Shown piece after piece: positions 1 through 6,680 of a DNA stretch of 10,509 nucleotides. Source of the stretch: Bacteriovoracaceae bacterium (GTDB lineage Bacteria; Bdellovibrionota; Bacteriovoracia; Bacteriovoracales; Bacteriovoracaceae); NCBI GenBank assembly GCA_023151145.1, contig JAKLJM010000077.1, forward strand, positions 1 to 10,509, given 5' to 3'. The first letter of the stretch is position 1; the number at the start of each line of letters is the position of its first letter. The notes below the pieces were generated by a model. The model was given only the letters and a program-made list of their open reading frames with translations. It was not told the origin of the DNA and made no database searches. Position numbers and translations under genes: made by a program.

Positions 1-1
1 G

Positions 2-742
2 ATTCGGTTTATTCTACGTTCAAAAGAAAGTCTAGATCGAATTAAAAAACAATTACCTTTATTTTTAGAACGTTGTGAAAACGTAGACTTGTTTTCAGTA
101 AACATTCAGCCCAAACATGCCGCCATTCTTGAAGGAGATGAAGAAATAATTCTCACGAAACAAAACTATTTTAAAAACACCGTTGGTGATATTCAGCTTA
201 ATTTAGCAGTCAAAAGTTTTTCTCAAGTAAGTTCACAAATAGCCGCTAAGCTTTATCTATATGTGGCACAAGTTTTAAAATCAAATAATATCCAAACGCT
301 TTTTGATCTCTATTGTGGAGTGGGAGGCTTTTCTTTTTTTGCTGAAAAAGTTGTTACTAAATGTGTCGGTGTGGAAATCTCAAAAGAGGCTATTCAAGCC
401 GCCACAGAAACCAAAAGGGAGAGACAATCAAATCATTTAGAGTTTTTTAGCGCAGACGCTGGTGAGTTTTTATCCAAAGAATCAATTCTTCCCGATGCAG
501 TAGTCGTCAATCCTCCAAGAAATGGATTAAACCAAAAAGCGATTGAACTTTTACTTCAAAATCCCTTTAAACTCTTAATTTATTCTTCTTGTAATCCTGA
601 AACTCTAAAACGCGATCATCTCGAACTAGAAAAGGAATATCAATTAATTAGTTTAAAGCCCTTTGATCTTTTTATGATGACCGAACACTTTGAAGTGGTG
701 GCCGTTTATCAGAGAAAAGCTTTTTTTGCTGCTTCAAAATAA
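2..742 (+). CDS. rlmC: 23S rRNA (uracil-C5)-methyltransferase, RlmC type (5'-truncated by window edge)
   Basis: The frame is open from base 2, so the gene begins before the window; the TTG at 89 is only an internal codon. The 246 visible residues fit the E. coli RlmC (RumB) C-terminal half from memory: an LRFVLRS-like opening (here IRFILRS), then VNIQPKHAAILEG matching VNIQPVHMAIMEG. The SAM-binding motif DLYCGVGG lies at visible residues 102-109, the NPPR motif at 170-173, and the nucleophilic Cys in YSSCN at residue 197 (codon 590-592). Family knowledge: SAM-dependent methylation of U747 in 23S rRNA in the cytoplasm, with an N-terminal 4Fe-4S cysteine cluster that would lie outside the window. 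The last 34 bases overlap the 3' end of the opposite-strand HD-GYP gene. RlmD or TrmA-type relatives are the alternative, but the NIQP..AI.EG block favours RlmC. Confidence 0.88.
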   Translation: MRFILRSKESLDRIKKQLPLFLERCENVDLFSVNIQPKHAAILEGDEEIILTKQNYFKNTVGDIQLNLAVKSFSQVSSQIAAKLYLYVAQVLKSNNIQTLFDLYCGVGGFSFFAEKVVTKCVGVEISKEAIQAATETKRERQSNHLEFFSADAGEFLSKESILPDAVVVNPPRNGLNQKAIELLLQNPFKLLIYSSCNPETLKRDHLELEKEYQLISLKPFDLFMMTEHFEVVAVYQRKAFFAASK

Positions 743-1924
743 GTCTTAAACTGTCCTTGCATAAAATCTGATTCAATATTGGCCATAAATTGAACAAGAC
801 CATCTTTTTTATAATCATTACGATAAAGACAGTTAGCGATTTGATGAGCAGTAATAAAAAGTGCACTAAGAGGTGAGATTTGAGAAGCTGTGAGTCCTCG
901 TGGATATCCTTTTCCATTAGGCAACTCATGGTGTTCGCCAATAATTTTTTTCACTTCGCTAAAAAGATCATCATCTGATTTTTGTAAAAAATTTATTGAT
1001 GTGAGGGGATGCTCTAAAAGTCTTTTATGTTCTTTTGAGATTGGTTCTTGTTTGATATCTTGTGGGCTAAATTCTAATTCTGCAACATCGTTATCAATAC
1101 TGATGTCATGAAAAAATGCAGCAAGAGCTATTTTTTTCAAGGTAGATTGGTAGGGCAGATTGGTTTTCCTTAAAATAGAACTCGCCACATACATTAATAG
1201 CACACTATGTGAGATATGATAGTTATAACCCTTCATGAGTTCTTTAATTTTTAATTCAATGGTTTTATCAGTGAAAATAGATTGAATCGTCTCTTCTAAG
1301 ATTTCATTAACAGAATTTATCTGATCTTCAGTAACTCCTAAATCGTTTAATCCTTTTAATGAAACATTGACTTGTAAGCCGGCAATATCAAGCGGAGTTA
1401 CTTTTTTTAATTGGCGAGCTTTAACGGTAAGCTGATTAATCATATGTTGAGTGAGTGTATCGAAAACCGATTTCGGGATTAAAACATCTTTTAGGCCACG
1501 GGCTTCATATTCTTCAAGTGTTCTTTTATCTAAAGAAAATGAGTTTTCTTTAGAGATGATTTTCGTTAGGCGATCTTGGTGAAGTTGAATATAAACATCC
1601 GTTGAATCAAAGCCATATTTCTTTAAAAGGGTGATTGGCATCATGGTCAAATTGATTTTGTCTTGGGATTGTGGACCTTGAACGGCATATGGATTTTGAC
1701 GATTTTTAGTTATAAATTGCTGATACAGATCGTTAACCAAATAATGAAACATTTTAGGATCAATAGGTTTTTGTAGATAGCGATTTTGAGGATGATCCTC
1801 TAAAAATTTTGGAATGTCTGATATGTCGAGGAGAAAGCGTCCAGTGATTAAGAAAAAAGGAATTTTTAGATCTTTAACGGCTTTTAAATATAAATCTCCA
1901 CCGGTATGGTTGGGCATATCATAA

Positions 1925-2098
1925 TCAGAAATGACTGACCAAGTCAGCTCTACCACCATCTTTTATAAACTGAAGGGCATCTCTACCATCCTGAAAAACA
2001 TGTAATTTACAGTTGTACTCAGCTGGCAAAATCATTTCATAAAGGTTACGAATCACTTCATCATCTTCAGCAATTATAATTGTAAATTTTTCGCTCAC
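1925..2098 (-). CDS. 5' fragment of the broken receiver/HD-GYP gene
   Basis: This 57-codon piece is what ribosomes would make from the true GTG start before the frameshift. It carries the first beta strand, the acidic pocket and about the first 50 residues of the receiver fold. It then reads through the duplicated TGAC into RADLVSHF and a stop. It lacks the phospho-acceptor Asp, so it should have no receiver function by itself. AAGGAAAG upstream (complement of 2103-2110) is a convincing ribosome binding site, which is why this start is preferred over any internal ATG of the downstream piece. Confidence 0.7.
   Translation of the reverse strand: MSEKFTIIIAEDDEVIRNLYEMILPAEYNCKLHVFQDGRDALQFIKDGGRADLVSHF
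1932..1939. repeat. tandem TGAC duplication causing the frameshift
   Basis: Two adjacent TGAC copies (GTCAGTCA on the coding strand) sit exactly where the two reading frames of the receiver domain meet. One copy gives TTG GTC ATT TCT GAT (LVISD), the expected receiver beta-3 strand; two copies shift the frame. The full span 709-2098 is 1390 bases and becomes 1386 (462 codons) after removing one unit. Confidence 0.85.
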
Positions 2099-2180
2099 TT
2101 TTCTTTCCTTGATTTGTTCCCAAACGACTAAAACTATTGTACCTTGAAAAAAATATTTTACAGGTAAAAAGTGAGTAAAA

Positions 2181-2828
2181 ATGACTAAGACAGATGATTA
2201 CCAAAACATTCAAGTCGGGATTGAGCTTAAGGATTCCTTAGAAGAATTTTTTTTAGAATCGTGTCCATTTAAAACTTTTGAAAAATGGTATGCTATGGCC
2301 GAAAAAACTGAAGCGAATGTCGATGCTATGAGCGTGGCGACTGTTGATGTTTTAGGAGTCCCGCGAAATCGATTTTTGTTATTTAAAGGCTTAATGAATT
2401 CACAATTTGTTTTTTATACAAATTACTTAAGTCAAAAAGCTCAAGACATTGATCAAAACCCTCATGTTTCTTTAAACTTTTTTTGGAGTACTGTGAAATT
2501 TCAGGTACGAATCACTGGAGTTGCACATCGTTCTTCTCGTGAATTTAGCCGAGATTATTTTAGATCGAGGGACCGTGACAGCCAATTAGCTTCGGCCATT
2601 TCCCGACAATCCTCAGCTATTTCATCGCGTAAAGAATTACTTGAAAAATTGGGAGAGTTTAAATTGTTATTAAATAACAAGGAAGTAGACTGTCCTGAAC
2701 ATTGGGGGGGCTATCTCTTAACGCCAACTGAATTTGAGTTTTTTATTTATGGAGAACATCGAATTAATGATCGTTTTCTTTTTAAGAAAAATGAGTCAAA
2801 CTGGAATCTACAGCGCTTACAACCATAG
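2181..2828 (+). CDS. pdxH: pyridoxamine/pyridoxine 5'-phosphate oxidase
   Basis: A 215-residue protein of normal PdxH length that follows the E. coli sequence closely. FKTFEKWY aligns with FTLFERWL, then come SVATVDVLGVPRNR, FYTNYLSQKA (FMN/phosphate region), RSRDRDSQLASAISRQSS (129-145), WGGY (175-178) and a C-terminal EHRINDRF...RLQP. It oxidises pyridoxamine or pyridoxine 5'-phosphate to pyridoxal 5'-phosphate with FMN and O2, in the cytoplasm, the last step of vitamin B6 synthesis and salvage. The E. coli active-site R-L-H-D-R is here R-I-N-D-R, so the His199 equivalent is Asn196. The ribosome site is weak (GTGAG at 2171-2175, 5 bases before ATG). A poor promoter candidate, TTGTTC-15-TATTGT, lies at 2114-2140. 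The gene is divergent from the HD-GYP gene and 13 bases upstream of the HIT gene, with which it is probably co-transcribed. Confidence 0.93.
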   Translation: MTKTDDYQNIQVGIELKDSLEEFFLESCPFKTFEKWYAMAEKTEANVDAMSVATVDVLGVPRNRFLLFKGLMNSQFVFYTNYLSQKAQDIDQNPHVSLNFFWSTVKFQVRITGVAHRSSREFSRDYFRSRDRDSQLASAISRQSSAISSRKELLEKLGEFKLLLNNKEVDCPEHWGGYLLTPTEFEFFIYGEHRINDRFLFKKNESNWNLQRLQP

Positions 2829-2841
2829 TTTTGAGGATTAA

Positions 2842-3261
2842 ATGAACCTGCAGTTTCAAATTGATGAACAATTACTTAAAGACACTCATTTCATGTACGA
2901 TTTAGATTTAAGTCGATTGTTATTAATGAATGACCGCGAGCTACCTTGGTTTATACTAGTTCCTAGACGCCGGGGAGTAGAGGAGATCATTCGTTTAGCT
3001 GATGAGGACGCGGCACTTTTAATGGAAGAAATTAGAGAGGTCTCACGATTTATTGACCATTTCGCCAAACCACATAAAATCAATGTGGCGAGTCTTGGAA
3101 ATATGGTTCGTCAGCTGCATGTTCATGTCATGGGAAGAAAACAAAATGATCGGGCGTTTCCAAAGCCAATATGGAGTGTACCTGCTGAAGGTGATATTAG
3201 TTACACTGCAGAAGAAGTAGAAGCTTGGAGAGAGTTGGTGCTCGATTGGTTTGCACCTTAA
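2842..3261 (+). CDS. HIT-family nucleotide-binding protein (Ap4A hydrolase-like)
   Basis: A 139-residue protein with a single HIT domain. It shows strand FILVPRRRGVEEI, the helix around LMEEIREVSRFI, and NVASLGNMVRQLHVHVMGR at about 81-99. HIT proteins bind nucleotides and hydrolyse dinucleotide polyphosphates or nucleoside phosphoramidates through the middle His of HxHxH. Here the motif is Q91-x-H93-x-H95, so the presumed nucleophile (H93) and the third His remain while the first is Gln. The QLHVHV...R..D.AFP.PIW arrangement is, as I recall, typical of a proteobacterial subgroup, so I do not read the Gln as damage. GAGGAT at 2833-2838 is a clear ribosome site. It follows pdxH by 13 bases, suggesting one mRNA; a direct link to B6 metabolism is not implied. 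Confidence 0.85.
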   Translation: MNLQFQIDEQLLKDTHFMYDLDLSRLLLMNDRELPWFILVPRRRGVEEIIRLADEDAALLMEEIREVSRFIDHFAKPHKINVASLGNMVRQLHVHVMGRKQNDRAFPKPIWSVPAEGDISYTAEEVEAWRELVLDWFAP

Positions 3262-3272
3262 TCTTCCAAGCT
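3222..3272 (+). terminator. possible weak terminator or stem-loop across the HIT stop codon
   Basis: Outer arms AGCTTGGA (3222-3229) and TCCAAGCT (3265-3272) enclose equal 7-base internal loops and an inner GGTGC/GCACC pair (3237-3241, 3253-3257). The following T-rich stretch (ATTATTCTTTATTTT) is broken. It may help end the pdxH-HIT transcript, but it lacks the compact stem and clean T-run of a standard intrinsic terminator. Confidence 0.25.
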
Positions 3273-3289
3273 CCACATTATTCTTTATT

Positions 3290-3820
3290 TTAAGCTACTT
3301 TATTGTCTTCTTCATGAGTGCTTTTTATCGTCTTTCTGCCAGCAATATACTTATTGATAGAAGCTGGTATTTCTTGAAAAAAGTCATCCTCTCTGAAGCT
3401 AATTTCATCTTGTAGTTCTTTGCCTTCAATAGCGTTATTGATGAAATATTTTTCCAATCTAAATAATGGTCCTGCAATTTTATGCGAATAAAACAATCCC
3501 CATAAACAAACTGCTGTCGATATGGCCATGGATACGACTAAAAACACTTTGGCCATAAAAGCTTTTTGCTCTCTGATCATTAGAAAAAAGGGATGATCAG
3601 GAGGAAGCTGAAGAGCTTGACCTTTTTGTAAATAGGTCTCAAAGAAATAATGATTCGCTAGATAAATGATACCCATTGAACAAACGGATATCATGATCAA
3701 ACTCACCATGAATTTCAATTGAAAATCAGGATTAATTAAAAACTTTTTCTCTCTTAATAATAGCGCCATTAAAGGAGAACGTTTTTCAGAGTAACTTGGT
3801 TTTTTATTGATTGTATCCAT
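3290..3820 (-). CDS. two-helix membrane protein with HAMP-like cytoplasmic tail
   Basis: The ATG at 3820 is preferred (176 residues): AAGGA lies about 10 bases upstream, and the longer start at 3862 would only add residues overlapping the neighbour's coding sequence. Hydrophobic segments lie at about 36-57 and 89-110, separated by a periplasmic loop of about 31 residues. A HAMP-like segment follows at about 111-160 (SHKIAGPLFRLEKYF ... SFREDDFFQEIPASINKY), with the conserved Pro after the second helix. HAMP segments pass signals from a membrane sensor to a kinase, cyclase or chemotaxis domain, yet none follows: the protein ends about 16 residues later. The start overlaps the upstream gene by 17 bases, which argues for translational coupling and a shared job. 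It may be a regulatory subunit or a free-standing HAMP relay; the exact role is not recognised. Confidence 0.75.
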   Translation of the reverse strand: MDTINKKPSYSEKRSPLMALLLREKKFLINPDFQLKFMVSLIMISVCSMGIIYLANHYFFETYLQKGQALQLPPDHPFFLMIREQKAFMAKVFLVVSMAISTAVCLWGLFYSHKIAGPLFRLEKYFINNAIEGKELQDEISFREDDFFQEIPASINKYIAGRKTIKSTHEEDNKVA

Positions 3821-4580
3821 ACGCCATCTCATCCTTTTCTTCTGAGTTATAGTCCATTTCAATTAATTTATCTTCTAACGATGCCGTTTCACTCTCTGGT
3901 TCTTCGATAAATTCATCTTTTTCTTTAGGAACACTTGCCGTTTTTCTAACGACTTCATTATTTTCTTTAAATGAACCTAATCTTTCATTGAATTCTGAAG
4001 TCTGAGTGTATTCCTTAATATAAGAAATCTCATCTTGTGATAGACCATGCTCACCTAAATTCTTCATTTGATTAATTTCAGAAAGAGTGTAGTTGTCATT
4101 TATAATGAGATAGTACACGAATTTAGGATCCCATTTTTCAATGTTTTCTACTTCTGTATTTAATTTTCTTTTTAAGTCGATTACTTCACTTTGAATTTTT
4201 TTAATCTCATTAAGTGAATAATTTTTAGCTAAATACGCTTTTTCTAATTCAAGAGATTTGTTTTTTAGTTTTTCTTTTAAGTCATACTTGGCTTTATCAT
4301 CTTTAATTTGTTTCATCTCTTCTTTGGATAAAGTCGTATTAAACTCATTAAAGACTTCACCCAGACGATCCAAATCTTTAACGTTTTTCTTCTTAAGGTA
4401 TTGAGCATTTTTTGGGTTTGCTGATTTTGTTGCATTCGAATTTAACGATGATTGATCGTTATTCGTCTCTAAAAATTCTTCTTCAGAGTCAACAGCATCA
4501 ACGACCTCATCTTGAGTTGAACTCAGATGCCAAACCATCATTGCTAACATACCCATTGAGATGACCAGTGTTTTTTTCAT
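3804..4580 (-). CDS. exported or membrane-anchored helical protein with degenerate repeats, unknown function
   Basis: A 258-residue protein that I do not recognise. The N-terminus has a Lys-Lys start and a hydrophobic stretch at about 4-20, acting as a signal peptide or anchor; no lipobox Cys is present. The rest is highly charged, rich in Glu and Lys and predicted helical, with a low-complexity acidic region at about 24-50 and an acidic tail at about 220-250. Four short related motifs of the form LS-x-E-I-xx-I-K occur near 84-93, 122-130, 165-173 and 180-189. The gene starts at ATG 4580 with a weak AAGAAAA ribosome site. It overlaps the HAMP-like membrane protein gene by 17 bases, so the two are probably one operon, possibly a periplasmic partner and its membrane relay. 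Confidence 0.7.
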   Translation of the reverse strand: MKKTLVISMGMLAMMVWHLSSTQDEVVDAVDSEEEFLETNNDQSSLNSNATKSANPKNAQYLKKKNVKDLDRLGEVFNEFNTTLSKEEMKQIKDDKAKYDLKEKLKNKSLELEKAYLAKNYSLNEIKKIQSEVIDLKRKLNTEVENIEKWDPKFVYYLIINDNYTLSEINQMKNLGEHGLSQDEISYIKEYTQTSEFNERLGSFKENNEVVRKTASVPKEKDEFIEEPESETASLEDKLIEMDYNSEEKDEMAYGYNQ

Positions 4581-4748
4581 ATTTTTTCTTAATGAAAAAA
4601 GATTCTTCGGTAAATAAACTTCTAACGTGCCACAATTACCAAAGGGATGGTCTCATTTTAAAGATCTGAGGTTTGATATCAAGAAGAGTTGTGAGGATTT
4701 GAGAGTTCTATTGATTTTGACTATTTAGCGAGATTCAAAAGTCTTTGA
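4581..4748. other. intergenic region upstream of the exported helical protein gene
   Basis: No gene is visible here. It must hold the promoter for the leftward pair 4580-3290. I could not pick out a convincing -35/-10 pair or a FliA-type -10 on the minus strand; ACCGAAGA near 4610 only loosely resembles one. No structured RNA was recognised. Confidence 0.4.
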
Positions 4749-4781
4749 AAAAGAGCAAAACTGCCACTTGTCAGTGGCAGT
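4749..4781 (-). terminator. intrinsic terminator after the coiled-coil secreted protein gene
   Basis: An 8-bp perfect stem, ACTGCCAC (4760-4767) and GTGGCAGT (4774-4781), encloses loop TTGTCA. On the minus strand it is followed by TTTTGCTCTTTTT. It lies 10 bases past the stop codon of the gene ending at 4792, as expected for its terminator. Confidence 0.85.
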
Positions 4782-4791
4782 CATTTTAGAA

Positions 4792-5361
4792 TTAAGGATT
4801 TACACTAGCAGGCATTCTCTTGGCATTTTCATCTGGTGCTTTTAAAGGATTAGTAAAGTCCTGTTGGTTTTTAGCATCAAAGTTTCGCACTTGAGAAGCT
4901 AACTCAAAATTTTGCTTAGCTAGTTCTTTATAATCTTTATCAGATTTCAGTTTTTCAATTTCTCTTTGATATTCAGCAATCACTTTATTCTTTAGAACTA
5001 ATTCACTTTTTAATGAATCAATTTCCGTTTTGTACTTCTTTGAATAAAACTCTTCTTTTTTATTGGACGTGAGGGAAGTTTCAATGAGCTTAGTCTTGGT
5101 TTTTTCAAGTTCATTTTCTAAGTACTCCGCTTTTTCACCATAATTTGTTTTAACAGAAGCTAAATCTCTTTTGAGCGCATGAATTTGTAAGTGTTGCTCA
5201 TAATTTTTTGTCATCTGATCTTTATCAACTTTATCTTTATACTGTTGATATTCCATATCAAATTTCTTTGCTTCAAGATCAATATCTTCGATAAACTTGG
5301 CTTGAACCATTACTGGTGTTAAAGAAAGGGCCAGTAAAGTCATTAGTACATTTCTCTTCAT
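4792..5361 (-). CDS. secreted periplasmic coiled-coil protein, unknown function
   Basis: A 189-residue protein. It has a clear Sec signal peptide (MKRN, hydrophobic core 5-18, cleavage likely after VQA at 21), followed by an almost wholly helical, Lys/Glu-rich sequence. Heptad-like leucines run from about 60 to 155 (LKRDLASV, LENELEKTKTKL, LKSELVLKNKVI, IEKLKSD), suggesting a long coiled coil. A short Pro/Asn-rich tail follows. No catalytic motif, lipobox or OmpA-type anchor is seen. The ATG at 5361 has AGGA 7 bases upstream. The upstream FliA-like promoter (5405-5432) and the private terminator suggest a single-gene unit possibly co-expressed with motility or chemotaxis genes. I do not recognise the family; alternatives are a YbgF/CpoB-like or OmpH/Skp-like periplasmic helper, neither of which matches in detail. 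Confidence 0.75.
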   Translation of the reverse strand: MKRNVLMTLLALSLTPVMVQAKFIEDIDLEAKKFDMEYQQYKDKVDKDQMTKNYEQHLQIHALKRDLASVKTNYGEKAEYLENELEKTKTKLIETSLTSNKKEEFYSKKYKTEIDSLKSELVLKNKVIAEYQREIEKLKSDKDYKELAKQNFELASQVRNFDAKNQQDFTNPLKAPDENAKRMPASVNP

Positions 5362-5404
5362 CTCTATGTCCTGGTTGTGTCATCTAACAAACAATCTATA
5401 GGCT

Positions 5405-5432
5405 TTATCGGCACAAAGAGAAAAATTCTTTA
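5405..5432 (-). promoter_or_regulatory. sigma-28 (FliA)-like promoter
   Basis: On the minus strand TAAAGAAT (5432-5425), 12 bases, then GCCGATAA (5412-5405). The -10 octamer is identical to the E. coli FliA consensus GCCGATAA. The -35 agrees in TAAAG. The spacer is one base longer than the consensus 11. Predicted transcription starts near 5397, about 36 bases before ATG 5361. Confidence 0.55.
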
Positions 5433-5446
5433 GTAAAATGGTCGGG

Positions 5447-5480
5447 ATAAAAATTAAAAGGCCCAGAATGTCTGGGCCTT
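5447..5480 (-). terminator. intrinsic terminator after the HExxH protein gene
   Basis: A 10-bp perfect stem, AAGGCCCAGA (5458-5467) and TCTGGGCCTT (5471-5480), with a 3-base loop. On the minus strand it is followed by TTAATTTTTA. It lies 22 bases beyond the stop codon of the gene ending at 5503. This is the strongest terminator in the window. Confidence 0.92.
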
Positions 5481-5502
5481 ACTAGATAACTTCTGGAATT
5501 TA

Positions 5503-6537
5503 TTATTTAACAATCTTTGCAACTTCTGCTGAATCATCCCACTTCTTAGCATTAGAACCTGATCTGTCTTTTATGATTCTTGAAGCAGAATCTAAGGTGA
5601 TCATTGCTAGGACTTCTGTTTCAGCTTCTGAACAACGAGTCTTACAATTTTTTGTCATCTCCAAAATTGTAGCAACTCCAACACTGTATGGACCATTTAA
5701 GTTACGGTCACAAGCAGCGAATCCCGCATATTCTTTTAGTTCACTTGGACAAATGGCATGACCAAAAATTAAACTTTTACCATTACCATCAGAATGTCTT
5801 GCTTCATGAAAAAGAGTTCCTAAACGATTAATTGAGTTAGCTAAATTATTTGGTTCATCTGGAGTAATCGTTAGATTCGGATGAAACAACCCTTTTCCAA
5901 TTTGAATAATTCCAACTCGAGGAGAGAGAACTGGTACAATTTCTTTTTCACGAACACTTGGTCCGATATTAACTCCAACTAAAATTCTATTTTCTTTTCC
6001 AAGATTATAAATTCCAGCACCTAAATTGGACATTACTGTCATGACGCCAGAATCTTTTTCTTCATCTTCTTTTGTTTCTGTTTTTTCTTCAGCGGTAATT
6101 TGTTCCAACTCTTCTAGATGAAATAATCTTTTTGTTGCTTCTTCTTTATCTTCAACAATATAGTCTGCTAAAAAATCAGGACGTTCAAAAATTTTAGGGT
6201 AAAGTACTTTTTGAGTTGAGACTTCAAGTCTTTTATTCACATCAAATTTTTCACCGACAACATAACTTACACGATCTAATAACCAGTCGTGTAAAACATC
6301 GGGTGAAATTTTTGTTAAACCTAAGATGCTATGGCTTACTTCTTCTGTTTTTGTACTAAAGCTCATCGCTTTTAAGAGGTTTAAATCTCTTTTTAGAGCA
6401 TTGGCTTGGTCAAATGGGACACCTTGAACAACTGTTAATTTTTTAATAGTGGGTTTAGCTTGAGCCAGGGCATTTTGGGCAAATAAAGTGGAAAACAAGA
6501 TTGATGAAAGCCCGATAGTTACACTCAGTTTACGCAT
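5503..6537 (-). CDS. secreted putative zinc metallopeptidase (HExxH)
   Basis: A 344-residue protein with a Sec signal peptide (MRKL, hydrophobic 6-20, cleavage likely after ALA or AQA near 25-27), so periplasmic or secreted. Residues 244-248 read HEARH inside GTLFHEARHSDG, an HExxH zincin signature with the usual hydrophobic residues before it. H260, E266 and E269 follow and could supply a third zinc ligand. Four cysteines after the motif (C263, C276, C298, C302) could form disulfides. An acidic low-complexity stretch at about 145-162 may be a linker or pro-segment boundary. I do not know the named family, so peptidase function is inferred from the motif and export only. The ribosome site is weak (GAGTAG). 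The gene has its own terminator and is divergent from the lipoprotein gene at 6745, with 207 bases between them. Confidence 0.7.
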   Translation of the reverse strand: MRKLSVTIGLSSILFSTLFAQNALAQAKPTIKKLTVVQGVPFDQANALKRDLNLLKAMSFSTKTEEVSHSILGLTKISPDVLHDWLLDRVSYVVGEKFDVNKRLEVSTQKVLYPKIFERPDFLADYIVEDKEEATKRLFHLEELEQITAEEKTETKEDEEKDSGVMTVMSNLGAGIYNLGKENRILVGVNIGPSVREKEIVPVLSPRVGIIQIGKGLFHPNLTITPDEPNNLANSINRLGTLFHEARHSDGNGKSLIFGHAICPSELKEYAGFAACDRNLNGPYSVGVATILEMTKNCKTRCSEAETEVLAMITLDSASRIIKDRSGSNAKKWDDSAEVAKIVK

Positions 6538-6680
6538 GATCTACTCGTTGTTAGTGTTGTTTCTCTCATCCAATAAGAAAAGGTTGACTAGTTTTAATTG
6601 AGTTTCAAATTTTTCACAAGGAAGAAGCGGGGAATGAGTAAAATCTATCCGAAAATGGGCAAGTTTTATGGAACTTTTAT

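Larger units (their letters stand above)
709..2098 (-). pseudogene. response regulator with HD-GYP domain, frame broken by a 4-bp duplication
   Basis: Read from GTG at 2098 (SD AAGGA, 7 bases upstream) the frame gives VSEKFTIIIAEDDE and stops at TGA 1925-1927. The other frame resumes at ISDYDMP and runs to TGA at 709. Removing one copy of the tandem TGAC at 1932-1939 restores LVISDYDMP and a 461-residue protein. It has a receiver domain at about 4-118 (acidic E11/D12/D13, phospho-acceptor D57, T84, K109), a middle region of about 170 residues, and an HD-GYP-like domain at about 290-440. HD is at 329-330, EHP near 362, and HHE..NGKGYP at 388-397. HD-GYP proteins hydrolyse cyclic di-GMP. Here HDxGK reads HDISID, and the late metal-binding Asp position appears to be His, so activity is uncertain even when repaired. 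As written, only a receiver-less protein from an internal start could be made. Confidence 0.85.

Noticed and set aside
672..1111. ORFs 672-941 (-) and 890-1111 (+) over the rlmC end and HD-GYP gene
   Set aside because: They are other-frame shadows of the HD-GYP domain, without ribosome sites or recognisable protein character.
1925..1945. Programmed ribosomal frameshift in the receiver gene
   Set aside because: No slippery heptamer, stem-loop or internal SD is seen; an exact 4-base duplication explains the frame change more simply.
3118..3129. Gln in the first position of the HIT motif as a sign of a dead enzyme
   Set aside because: The nucleophile His and third His remain, and QLHVHV is, as far as I recall, normal in this proteobacterial subgroup.
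2886..3276. Minus-strand ORFs 2886-3083 and 3043-3276 across the HIT gene
   Set aside because: Antisense shadows of a well-supported HIT domain gene.
4600..4640. A second FliA-like promoter before the 4580 gene (ACCGAAGA)
   Set aside because: Only a partial match to GCCGATAA, and no TAAA-type -35 at the right distance.
5573..5761. Plus-strand ORF within the HExxH gene
   Set aside because: Antisense to a coherent secreted protein; no ribosome site or motif.
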